From Candidatus Peregrinibacteria bacterium (GTDB lineage Bacteria; Patescibacteriota; Gracilibacteria; UBA1369; PNNO01), in NCBI GenBank assembly GCA_030595015.1, contig JAUVDZ010000008.1, forward strand, positions 1-19,396: a stretch of 19,396 bases of DNA, in the 5' to 3' direction. Below the pieces are notes generated by a model. It worked only from the letters and a program-made list of their open reading frames with translations, was not told the DNA's origin and did no database searches. Below are positions 1-5,834 of the stretch, piece by piece (positions within the stretch are counted from its first letter, which is position 1; each line of letters starts with the position of its first letter). The position numbers and the translations under genes were made by a program.

Positions 1-33
1 GTGTTCACAAGCTATTGAACCATTACGCCCCCC
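1..33 (-). ncRNA. Possible 5' end of tmRNA (partial, runs off left edge)
   Basis: Read on the minus strand from about 33 leftward, the sequence starts GGGGGGCGTAATGGTTC and continues AATAGCTTGTGAACAC. This resembles the 5' acceptor and D-like region of tmRNA: a G-rich seven-base acceptor strand, then a UGG(U)UUC segment and a downstream GAA(C). The usual UUCGAC D-loop core would be UUCAAU here, and only about 33 nt are present. The matching 3' half lies outside the window, so the acceptor stem cannot be tested. I see no convincing promoter upstream on this strand. The call is tentative. Confidence 0.22.
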
Positions 34-62
34 TTGACACGAAGCCATAAAAATGGCGTAAT
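22..62. repeat. Inverted repeat ATTACGCC / GGCGTAAT
   Basis: ATTACGCC at 22-29 and GGCGTAAT at 55-62 are perfect 8-bp complementary arms. A competing smaller hairpin, GCCAT-AAAA-ATGGC, lies at 44-57. There is no T-run on either side, so it does not look like a terminator. It could be an operator or part of the flanking RNA gene. Confidence 0.4.
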
Positions 63-147
63 CCGCGAGATCCCCTTATGCAAGCCACATTTTTGTAATG
101 GTCGCAACTAAGGTGTCTTATAAGAAGCGATACACAGTAAATGACAC

Positions 148-176
148 TTGACAAGTTGGAGTAAATTTGTTATAAC
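148..176 (+). promoter_or_regulatory. Promoter of the sigma-factor operon
   Basis: A -35 TTGACA (148-153) is followed by a 17-nt spacer and a -10 TATAAC (171-176), nearly the housekeeping sigma-70 consensus. Transcription would start near 183, giving a leader of about 32 nt. The leader carries an AAGAGG ribosome site (202-207) placed 7 nt before the ATG at 215. A 10-bp palindrome TCTTATAAGA (116-125) lies upstream and could be a regulator site, though nothing else supports that. Confidence 0.7.
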
Positions 177-214
177 TATTACCTTTTGTATAACACAAGT
201 TAAGAGGCAATATT

Positions 215-805
215 ATGGCAAATTCACAAGACCTATCACAGGAGAAGCGTCTAGTCGAGGCGGCACAACTGGACAATGACAAGTTCATGGGTTTGTACGA
301 CAAGTATTTCGACCAAATTTATCGCTATATATATAGACGAGTTGGTGGAGATACAGATGTCGCACATGACATTGCCAGCCAGACATTCCTTGACGCCCTT
401 GAGAACCTAAAGTCCTATACTTTTCAGGGCTATCCCTTCTCATCGTGGTTATACAAAATCGCACATAACAATGTGATTAAATGGTATAGAAAGACGAGTA
501 AACGTCAACATGTACCTCTAGACGAAGCGTATAACCTAAGTGATAAAACCCAAGATACAAAAGAAGAAACTGACGGAATCCTTGCTCAGGAACAAATAAG
601 TGAAATGATGCAAAAGTTAAATGAAGATGAGCAGGAAATCCTAAGATTAAAATTCTTTGAAGGATTATCAAACATTGAAATAGCAGATATTATGGAATTG
701 TCCGTTTCAAATATTGGGGTTAAGGTCTTCCGGACGCTTAAAAAAGCGAAAGGTCTACTCCCAACTAAACATGATTTGAAACAATTTAATTCTTATGGAC
801 AATAA
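215..805 (+). CDS. ECF-type RNA polymerase sigma factor
   Basis: This 196-residue protein directs RNA polymerase to a particular promoter set. Sigma region 2 spans about residues 25-92 (FDQIYRYIYRRVG, then DIASQTFLDALENLKSY and the promoter-melting SSWLYKIAHNNVIKWYRK). An acidic linker follows at about 98-130. Region 4 is at about 133-182 (LNEDEQEILRLKFFEGLSN, then the helix-turn-helix IEIADIMELSVSNIGVKVFR). Only regions 2 and 4 are present, and the length fits the ECF group. The start is fixed by AAGAGG seven bases upstream and the promoter at 148-176. The next gene begins 11 nt inside its 3' end, so the two are probably translationally coupled. That membrane protein is the natural candidate for its anti-sigma factor. 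The family call is secure; the regulon is unknown. Confidence 0.9.
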   Translation: MANSQDLSQEKRLVEAAQLDNDKFMGLYDKYFDQIYRYIYRRVGGDTDVAHDIASQTFLDALENLKSYTFQGYPFSSWLYKIAHNNVIKWYRKTSKRQHVPLDEAYNLSDKTQDTKEETDGILAQEQISEMMQKLNEDEQEILRLKFFEGLSNIEIADIMELSVSNIGVKVFRTLKKAKGLLPTKHDLKQFNSYGQ

Positions 806-1754
806 TTATTTCAGCGACATTACAGAATTATTCATCAAAGCTAAAAAGGCTGAGAATATTGACGTAAGCCCTCATAGCAAAGCTACGATCCGTGAAATGC
901 TTGCGTACAAAATTGATGAAATGAAAATTGCAGAAGAAGCTCCTCAGGGAAGTTTCTTTAGTAAATGGAAATTTCAACTTATGGGCGTTCCGGCATCACT
1001 ATTTGCTGTTTTTCTGGTAGTGTTTGCATTCCAAAATCTTCAGGTCACAATGCCCGGAGCGACCGAAGGGAGCTCTTTGGAGCGAAGCGAAGCGCAGACC
1101 GAAGTGACAACGGAGGTCTCTGGAACGAGCGAAGCGAGTGAAGCGGTAGTAGAAGACATTCCTGTAATTGAAGAAGTAAATGAACCAGCTCCAATACAAA
1201 AACCCGAACTTTTAACTATTGATTATAGTCAGCCTAAAACTGGTGGAGGAGATCTTCCACCCACATATAATCCACCAACAGAAACAACTCAGCCTGATGT
1301 CGCGCCATACGTTGCACCATATGTTGCGCCAATTACGCCAGTCAAACAACCTAACGATTCCCCCCCTTCAGCACCAACTACTACCAATGAATATATTATG
1401 ATTAGCGAAACATTGGACGATGTTGATACTACCTACAAGCCACTTCCGGTTCCGGAAGTTGATGTCAAAAAAATCGAGCCTGAAGCAATAAATGACATGA
1501 TGGACAGCGAAATTCCCCTACTAAATCCCGATGAAGGCATTAATGAATTTAGAGATCCTTTTAATCCTCTTGTCCCTGAATTTGATACAGAGGTTTTGAA
1601 TACAATTGAAAAAACTGATACTCTGGATAATGTAAATGTTCATTATTTAAACAAAGATCAAGCTGCAGTTGAGATCATAGAGCCTGATTCAACGAGGTGG
1701 TATCTGTTTGAAACAGTTGATGGCAAATGGACAGTTACGCAGAAATTCGATTAA
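795..1754 (+). CDS. Single-pass membrane protein, probable anti-sigma factor
   Basis: The 319-residue product is not matched to a named family by eye. Residues 1-60 are charged and probably cytoplasmic, residues 61-81 (QLMGVPASLFAVFLVVFAFQ) form one membrane helix, and the rest should be outside. The external part is a long Pro/Thr/Glu-rich linker with a VAPYVAPYVAP repeat near 169-179, then a small C-terminal domain (about 278-319) ending WYLFETVDGKWTVTQKFD. The start overlaps the sigma gene by 11 nt. Cytoplasmic head, one helix, external sensor and coupling to an ECF sigma gene is the usual anti-sigma arrangement, so the function is inferred from context. A GC-rich repeated stretch at 1061-1140 encodes part of the linker. 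Confidence 0.6.
   Translation: MDNNYFSDITELFIKAKKAENIDVSPHSKATIREMLAYKIDEMKIAEEAPQGSFFSKWKFQLMGVPASLFAVFLVVFAFQNLQVTMPGATEGSSLERSEAQTEVTTEVSGTSEASEAVVEDIPVIEEVNEPAPIQKPELLTIDYSQPKTGGGDLPPTYNPPTETTQPDVAPYVAPYVAPITPVKQPNDSPPSAPTTTNEYIMISETLDDVDTTYKPLPVPEVDVKKIEPEAINDMMDSEIPLLNPDEGINEFRDPFNPLVPEFDTEVLNTIEKTDTLDNVNVHYLNKDQAAVEIIEPDSTRWYLFETVDGKWTVTQKFD
1061..1140 (+). repeat. Two degenerate copies of a GC-rich GAAGCGA-type repeat inside a gene
   Basis: Copy A (1061-1094) and copy B (1097-1140) share the order GACCGAAG, then GGAGNTCTNTGG, then AGCGAAGCGA. Copy B carries about 7 extra bases after the first block and 3 before the last. The stretch is clearly more GC-rich and purine-patterned than its surroundings, and it is translated in frame as part of a low-complexity Ser/Glu/Thr linker just after the membrane helix. 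A related GAAGCGAGCG string occurs at 2405-2414. It may be a dispersed repeat that inserted into a tolerant linker. Confidence 0.55.
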
Positions 1755-1763
1755 AAAGAAACG

Positions 1764-2381
1764 ATGCAAAAGCTTTTAATTGCAACTACAAATATAGGTA
1801 AATTTGGAGAGATCAAGGAAGTCATAGGCGACCTTGATTTAGACTTGTATCACCTGCATTTTGAGGATTTCGCAGAAGCGATGAGCGCCGATGATTTTGA
1901 TGAGACAGGCGCGACTTTTGAGGAAAATGCTGAACAAAAAGCTGTACATTATCATGAATTATTTGGCTTCCCTACCATTGGTGAGGATTCAGGAATTATT
2001 GTGGATGCTTTGCAGGGAGAGCTGGGTGTAAAAACCCGACGTTGGGGCGCAGGGGCTAAGGCAAGCGATGAAGAGTGGATCGAACATTTTATGAAAGTGA
2101 TGGAAGGTCGCGAATTAAGGACAGCACGATTTATTTGTTGTGCTGCTTTTATTGATGGACCAGGCGAAGTTGTGTTATTTAGAGGAGAAACCGAAGGAGT
2201 AATAACACATGATTTAGAAGCACCATTAATGCCAGGAATTCCCTTAAGTTCTTGTTTTCGGCCAAAGGGCTGTAGCAAGGTATATTCAGCTTTAAATGAA
2301 AATGAAAAAAATCAATTAAGTCATCGTGGAAAAGCTTTTCATGAGCTAAAAAACCACCTATTGACTTATTTCCAGAAATGA
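1764..2381 (+). CDS. RdgB/HAM1-like non-canonical purine NTP pyrophosphatase
   Basis: The 205-residue protein belongs to the HAM1/RdgB family, which hydrolyses dITP, XTP and similar nucleotides to monophosphates and keeps them out of nucleic acids. Visible motifs are the N-terminal LLIATTNIGKFGEIKEV (equivalent of SGNxGKxxE), TFEENAEQKA near 50-60, GEDSGIIVDAL near 73-83 (acidic metal and catalytic region) and SHRGKAF near 186-192. The usual FGYDP substrate-binding stretch is replaced by PGIPLSSCFRPKG, so substrate preference may differ. It starts 9 nt after the membrane-protein gene and is probably third in the sigma operon. The Shine-Dalgarno site is weak (AAAGAAA). The promoter for the following RNA candidate lies across its last codons. 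Confidence 0.85.
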   Translation: MQKLLIATTNIGKFGEIKEVIGDLDLDLYHLHFEDFAEAMSADDFDETGATFEENAEQKAVHYHELFGFPTIGEDSGIIVDALQGELGVKTRRWGAGAKASDEEWIEHFMKVMEGRELRTARFICCAAFIDGPGEVVLFRGETEGVITHDLEAPLMPGIPLSSCFRPKGCSKVYSALNENEKNQLSHRGKAFHELKNHLLTYFQK

Positions 2382-2388
2382 TTATAAT
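2361..2388 (+). promoter_or_regulatory. Strong promoter at the end of the pyrophosphatase gene
   Basis: TTGACT (2361-2366), a 16-nt spacer and a perfect -10 TATAAT (2383-2388) straddle the stop codon of the preceding gene. Transcription would begin near 2393-2395 and run into a non-coding, highly paired region rather than a gene on this strand. That makes it the best support for an RNA gene at 2395-2540. Confidence 0.65.
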
Positions 2389-2394
2389 TTGCGC

Positions 2395-2540
2395 ATAATT
2401 GTGAGAAGCGAGCGGATTGAAGTGCTCTAGGAGTACAAAGGTCGAAGCCGATAAGGAGTAATTTCTTTTCCTGGTTGCTTCAATTCAGCTCCCTTTGTCT
2501 TCAGTCATGTGGGCACTCTCTGCTCGCTTCTCACTCAATT
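2395..2540 (+). ncRNA. Rod-shaped structured RNA candidate (6S-like architecture)
   Basis: No reading frame of note lies here. The ends pair perfectly over 13 bp (2401-2413 with 2522-2534). Inside, AGTGCTC (2421-2427) pairs with GGGCACT (2511-2517, one G-U), ACAAAGG (2435-2441) with CCTTTGT (2492-2498), and GAAGC (2444-2448) with GCTTC (2477-2481). Between the second and third helices is an open internal bubble (2428-2434 opposite 2499-2510). A long hairpin of about 134 nt with a bubble is the general plan of 6S RNA, but I cannot confirm family membership. There is no Shine-Dalgarno plus ORF, and no T-run directly after the closing helix. It is preceded by a near-consensus promoter. An imperfect mobile repeat with inverted ends is the main alternative. 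Confidence 0.45.
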
Positions 2541-2556
2541 TAAAAAGGAGGAAACA

Positions 2557-2577
2557 CGCCTAAAAAACGTGTTAAAC
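2557..2577. repeat. Hairpin AACACG / CGTGTT
   Basis: AACACG and CGTGTT flank an A-rich loop of about 9 nt in 2553-2574. On the minus strand the loop contains seven T residues. It lies 3' of the glycosyltransferase gene, so it might contribute to minus-strand termination, but a T-run inside the loop is not the normal intrinsic terminator layout. Confidence 0.3.
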
Positions 2578-2580
2578 ATC

Positions 2581-2672
2581 AAGGAGTGTGAAAGTTGAGT
2601 AATTTGGAGGAGGGGCCACCCAACAATGGCACTTTTAAAAAATTTCAACTGGATCACTCCTTATTTTTATTC
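2581..2672 (+). terminator. Long imperfect hairpin with U-rich tail between convergent genes
   Basis: AAGGAGTG (2581-2588) pairs with CACTCCTT (2655-2662). After a symmetric 4x4 internal loop, AGTTGA (2593-2598) pairs with TCAACT (2645-2650), and AATTT (2601-2605) pairs with AAATT (2640-2644). An inner GCCA/TGGC hairpin is also possible. On the plus strand the closing helix is followed by ATTTTTATT, so it could end transcripts from the promoter at 2361. It overlaps the glycosyltransferase stop codon on the other strand. The 4x4 loop can form tandem G-A pairs. Confidence 0.4.
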
Positions 2673-3793
2673 CAAACCTCCTCATAAACTTTTAAAGTCG
2701 AATCAACATATTTTTGCCACGAATATTTTTCAGCCTGTTTTAATCCTTTTGCAACCATTTTGTCATAGAGCTCTTCATTTGTATAAACCTGTTCTATAGC
2801 ATCAGCGATACCCGTTGGACTAGTCGGATTTGCATAAACCGCAGCATCTCCCAAGGCTTCCGGCAAACTTGCACGATCAGACGAGACAACCGGGGTTCCG
2901 CATGCCATAGCCTCTAAAGGCGGCAATCCAAATCCTTCATACAGTGATGGAAACACAAAAATATGAGCCATATTATAAAAAGCCACCAACTCTTCATCTG
3001 GCACATTTCGAATAATATGGACACTCCCACTCAAACCCAAACGCTTAATTCTTCGCATCATTGAAGTAATTTCGCCTCTCAATGTTGTGTAGCCAACTAG
3101 CAATAAGTGGGTATCCATGTGTCTACTCCTAAAGACTTTAAAGGCTTGTAGAAGCTTATTTACGTTCTTTCGTTTTAGATCTAAAGCTCCCACATATAAC
3201 AAATATTTGCGATCAGAAGACAGACCATGGCTGTAGTAAAACGAATCCGGAGCCTCTTCTTCAATTTTAAATTGATCATGAATTGGAGGATACGCTACAG
3301 CAATTTTTCGCTCATCAATCTTAAGATATTTCATGATATCTTTCTTGGTATATTCAGAGTTTGCAATCACTTTTTCTGCCTTTTTTATACCGTTATACGC
3401 CCATTTCGCAAACCATCTAAACTTCGCTGAAGTCTCATCTTTCATTGCCAAAGGAATCAGATCAAGACAGCTCACAACCGTTTTTGCACCAGACAAATAA
3501 TTAAGCATAAAAGCTTCTTCCTGAAACATAATATGCTTTACTCTATTCTTCTTAAATTCTGTTTTAAAATAAAAAGGATGATAAAAATGATTAAAAAGAT
3601 GTCGCCAAATTGAATACTTCCGTCCTTTTAAAGGATACAAATGTCGCACATCAAAATCCACCTTATCTTTCAAACGTTCAAAGAATGGGCCTTCGTAATG
3701 CCTTTTGTAACCCGTTTTCGTCTTATTGTCGCCGGTTTCAACGAAATTCTTTTCTCCAATAAAAAGAGTAACCGGAATAGCGTTTTCATTCAT
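2654..3793 (-). CDS. Family 4 glycosyltransferase (GT-B fold)
   Basis: The 379-residue enzyme should transfer a sugar from an activated donor to an envelope glycan or lipid acceptor. The C-terminal donor-binding half is typical of GT4: YVGALDLKRKNVNKLLQAF near 200-218, then FVFPSLYEGFGLPPLEAMA near 279-297 with the E-x7-E pair (E286, E294) and GTPVVSSDRASLPEALGDA near 299-317. The N-terminal acceptor half is less conserved, as is usual, and substrate cannot be predicted. There is no transmembrane segment. No Shine-Dalgarno site is visible, but an extended -10 (TGTTATACT) sits about 12 bp before the ATG, so the transcript may be nearly leaderless. It stands alone, convergent with the sigma operon and divergent from 3850. 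Confidence 0.9.
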   Translation of the reverse strand: MNENAIPVTLFIGEKNFVETGDNKTKTGYKRHYEGPFFERLKDKVDFDVRHLYPLKGRKYSIWRHLFNHFYHPFYFKTEFKKNRVKHIMFQEEAFMLNYLSGAKTVVSCLDLIPLAMKDETSAKFRWFAKWAYNGIKKAEKVIANSEYTKKDIMKYLKIDERKIAVAYPPIHDQFKIEEEAPDSFYYSHGLSSDRKYLLYVGALDLKRKNVNKLLQAFKVFRSRHMDTHLLLVGYTTLRGEITSMMRRIKRLGLSGSVHIIRNVPDEELVAFYNMAHIFVFPSLYEGFGLPPLEAMACGTPVVSSDRASLPEALGDAAVYANPTSPTGIADAIEQVYTNEELYDKMVAKGLKQAEKYSWQKYVDSTLKVYEEVWNKNKE

Positions 3794-3805
3794 ATTGCAT
3801 TTCTG

Positions 3806-3814
3806 AGTATAACA
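3806..3814 (-). promoter_or_regulatory. Extended -10 promoter of the glycosyltransferase
   Basis: On the minus strand TGT-TATACT (3814 down to 3806) is an extended -10 element. No good -35 is seen at 17 nt (only TTCCAA at 18). The start site would be near 3799, about 6 nt before the start codon at 3793. Confidence 0.45.
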
Positions 3815-3823
3815 TATTAAAAT

Positions 3824-3851
3824 TTGTAATTGGAATTAATCTCACTATTAT
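3824..3851 (+). promoter_or_regulatory. Putative promoter overlapping the first ATG of the 3850 gene
   Basis: TTGTAA (3824-3829), a 16-nt spacer and TATTAT (3846-3851) form a plausible promoter, but its -10 overlaps the ATG at 3850. If it is used, RNA starts near 3858 and the first usable start is the ATG at 3868. Confidence 0.35.
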
Positions 3852-4137
3852 GACACCACGAATAGAAATGAAAGACCTGAGAGAATGTAAGGTTTTTTTT
3901 AAAAATCCTGATTCAGAAGCTCCTAAAATTCTACAAGCTTTAGAAGTCCATGACATTAGATTGCTATTACAGGCCACAGCAGAATCAATAATTACAAGCG
4001 ACAATTCTCAAGGAATGAAAGCTTTAAAAAGAATGTTCACATTAATTAACAATAGGTATCCCCTAAATAAACATGAAGAATCCCCTGAAAGATGCGATGA
4101 GACGTATGGAAAAAAACCGCCAAGAGAGCGGCAATAA
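3850..4137 (+). CDS. Small hypothetical protein
   Basis: I do not recognise this 95-residue product. It is charged, without a signal peptide or membrane segment, and predicted mostly helical (KILQALEVHDIRLLLQATAES). The first 70 residues look like real protein. The last 20 or so (PERCDETYGKKPPRERQ) lie in the region that also encodes the start of the methyltransferase in another frame, and look like frame spill-over. The first ATG coincides with a putative -10 box, so translation may begin at the in-frame ATG at 3868 instead. The 65-nt overlap with the next gene is unusually long. Either the two genes are coupled or the methyltransferase starts later. Moderately likely to be real. Confidence 0.5.
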   Translation: MTPRIEMKDLRECKVFFKNPDSEAPKILQALEVHDIRLLLQATAESIITSDNSQGMKALKRMFTLINNRYPLNKHEESPERCDETYGKKPPRERQ

Positions 4138-4627
4138 GTACTGGACCATCGATGAAAAAACCGGTGAATTTTTATATAATCTGATTGTTGAAAATGATTA
4201 TAAAAAAGTGCTCGAAATCGGCACTTCTATTGGTTATAGCGGACTTTGGTTTGCTTCTGCCCTTCGCAAAACAAACGGCAAATTATACACAGTTGAATCG
4301 AATGATGAGAGATACGATATCGCTCGTGAAAATTTTAGCAAAGCAGATGTTTTGGATATCGTACAACAATTAAAAGGCCACGCTCCTGACGTTCCAATCC
4401 CTGATATGATCGATTTCATGTTTCTGGATGCCACAAAATTTGAATACAAATACTATTTATCGACATACCTTTTTCACATGAAAAAAGGCGGCATGATTGT
4501 TGCCGATAACGCAATAAGCCACGCCGATGCCATGAAAGTCTACAAGGACATGGTTATGAATTCAGATCAATTAGAAACCAAATTGGTCGAACTTGGCACG
4601 GGTCTTCTTGTTTCCAAGATCATATAA
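4073..4627 (+). CDS. SAM-dependent O-methyltransferase (catechol-OMT-like)
   Basis: The 184-residue protein fits the small O-methyltransferase family (class I Rossmann fold) that methylates hydroxyl groups of small molecules. Motif I is VLEIGTSIGYSGLWFA (about 46-61), preceded by the typical lead-in WTIDEKTGEFLYNLI. The acidic strand-2 end is LYTVESNDERYDIAREN (about 71-87). The metal-site strand is FMFLDATKFEYKYY (about 115-128) and GGMIVADNAISH (139-150) completes the pattern. The family is usually about 200-220 residues, so this is a short form. The chosen ATG overlaps the upstream gene by 65 nt; ATGs at 4097 and 4106 are alternatives with little effect on the domain. Its 3' end overlaps the convergent RHH gene by 57 bp. 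Confidence 0.82.
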   Translation: MKNPLKDAMRRMEKNRQESGNKYWTIDEKTGEFLYNLIVENDYKKVLEIGTSIGYSGLWFASALRKTNGKLYTVESNDERYDIARENFSKADVLDIVQQLKGHAPDVPIPDMIDFMFLDATKFEYKYYLSTYLFHMKKGGMIVADNAISHADAMKVYKDMVMNSDQLETKLVELGTGLLVSKII

Positions 4628-4882
4628 ATCCTTAAGGCGAGGCCGCGGCATAACAAAACCCTCACGATTTTGACGATTGAAATTTTTTTTCAAAAGCCAA
4701 CGCTCAAAAAGCTGACAAATATCATCATCGCCAATATAAAATCCAACACCTCTTTGTGAAGTAAAAGATGCTAAAAAAACCTTAATTAAGGCGCTAAGGC
4801 TGATGTCAAATTTCTGTTTGCATTTTTGTTTAGCGTTATTGAAAAGTTCTTCTTCTAACCGAATCGTAAATGTCTTTCGCAT
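4571..4882 (-). CDS. Ribbon-helix-helix protein, orphan RelB/DinJ-like
   Basis: This 103-residue protein begins with a likely ribbon-helix-helix DNA-binding fold: the strand KTFTIRLEEEL (3-13), a helix ending in CKQKFDI, then LSALIKVFLASF as the second helix (about 29-40). That pattern resembles RelB/DinJ-type antitoxins. The C-terminal 60 residues are of unknown role. No toxin gene lies next to it on either side, so it may be a stand-alone regulator or a relic of a toxin-antitoxin pair. The last 57 bp are antisense to the end of the O-methyltransferase. No Shine-Dalgarno site is visible; a TATAAT -10 sits about 30 bp upstream. Confidence 0.62.
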   Translation of the reverse strand: MRKTFTIRLEEELFNNAKQKCKQKFDISLSALIKVFLASFTSQRGVGFYIGDDDICQLFERWLLKKNFNRQNREGFVMPRPRLKDLYDLGNKKTRAKFDQFGF

Positions 4883-4910
4883 AAATAATGTTGTTTAAGT
4901 GTACTATCAA

Positions 4911-4916
4911 ATTATA
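4911..4916 (-). promoter_or_regulatory. -10 box (TATAAT) of the RHH gene
   Basis: A perfect TATAAT on the minus strand lies 28 bp before the RHH start codon, predicting a start near 4904. The -35 position holds no good match. Nearby GCAAAAATCATGCAAA contains a TGCA-type near-repeat that could be a binding site for the RHH protein itself, which is speculative. Confidence 0.4.
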
Positions 4917-5000
4917 CTGCAAAAATCATGCAAATCTGATATAGGTGTTGACGTACAATCTCCGCACCTCATGAAAAGTGCAAAGCAAAGCCTAAAACTC

Positions 5001-5834
5001 CTAGTTCTTTAACACTAAATAAAAGGCTGAGGCAAGCCTATGGGCTTCTTTTCGTTTACGAAAAAAAACATCAAAATATTTGATTGGTGCTGTGAAATAA
5101 CTGAAAAATCCACGCCATACACGATATGCCCGATCTGAATTAAATGAAAATAATATCGCTAAATATTCCTGCAAAAACCAAGCCAGCGCACTTGATGGTC
5201 CAACTGAAATGCCTTCTTCAATAACCTCGAAATCTTTAAAAAACTCATGCAAACCATTAATCGAAAACCTCTGGTAATCATCAGGAACCGCATGAAATGG
5301 CTGCATAAAAGGCACTTTAGCATAAATCCGTCCTCCTTTTTTAACAACACGCTGCAACTCTTCACGCACTTTCGCTGGATCTTTTAAATGTTCAAAAACG
5401 TTTTTTATAATCACGCCATCAATCGAGCCATCCTTAAAAGGCATGCAATGTGCATCTGCCACTAAATCGATATTTGGATAATATGCAATATCAAGATTAT
5501 AAACTCCTTTTATTTTTTTAGACAAAGACCCAACATTTATAACTATGTCATTCTCGTCAAAGTTCTTCAGAAATTCAACAAGCTCTGGCCCTTCTTCATT
5601 TGAGCTACGTAGATTTTTAAAGTAAACAGAGTGATGTGGTGGCTTCAAAAAGCGCAAAACACGCCTCGCCAAATTCGCACGACCTCGCTGATGTTGCTCA
5701 ACCGCTCCAATCTTAACATCATCAATAAAAATCGGCACTCCATCGCGTTCCTCATACTGCTTACCACACTCAGAACACTTAAGATCGTGGAGATCTTTAA
5801 TGCAATGAGGACATGCTAGTACATTTTTATTCAT
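5001..5834 (-). CDS. Methyltransferase-11-like protein with N-terminal zinc ribbon
   Basis: The 277-residue protein opens with a Trm112-like zinc ribbon: Cys8-x2-Cys11 and Cys20-x2-Cys23 followed by DGVPIF. A class I methyltransferase core follows at about 95-215, recognisable by DLVADAHCMPFKDGSIDGV (123-141), the KNVFEHLKDP turn and the KKGGRIYAKVPF strand. The SAM-binding loop is degenerate: VINVGSLSKK replaces the usual DxGxGxG, so activity or substrate may be unusual. The C-terminus has aromatic, amphipathic segments (220-255) that may touch the membrane. Its ATG (5832-5834) lies 2 nt beyond the stop codon of the upstream PBP gene, so the two form an operon and an envelope-glycan role is plausible. 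Confidence 0.75.
   Translation of the reverse strand: MNKNVLACPHCIKDLHDLKCSECGKQYEERDGVPIFIDDVKIGAVEQHQRGRANLARRVLRFLKPPHHSVYFKNLRSSNEEGPELVEFLKNFDENDIVINVGSLSKKIKGVYNLDIAYYPNIDLVADAHCMPFKDGSIDGVIIKNVFEHLKDPAKVREELQRVVKKGGRIYAKVPFMQPFHAVPDDYQRFSINGLHEFFKDFEVIEEGISVGPSSALAWFLQEYLAILFSFNSDRAYRVWRGFFSYFTAPIKYFDVFFRKRKEAHRLASAFYLVLKN

Noticed and set aside
2401..2534. Inverted ends (13 bp) as the terminal repeats of an insertion sequence or MITE
   Set aside because: No target-site duplication is visible around 2395-2540, there is no transposase, the interior is itself paired, and a strong promoter points in. A structured RNA fits better, although a MITE is not excluded.
2623..2800. Short plus-strand ORF starting at about 2626 after a GGAGGAGG string
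   Set aside because: It is antisense to the glycosyltransferase 3' end, its composition mirrors that gene, and it is about 56 codons without features.
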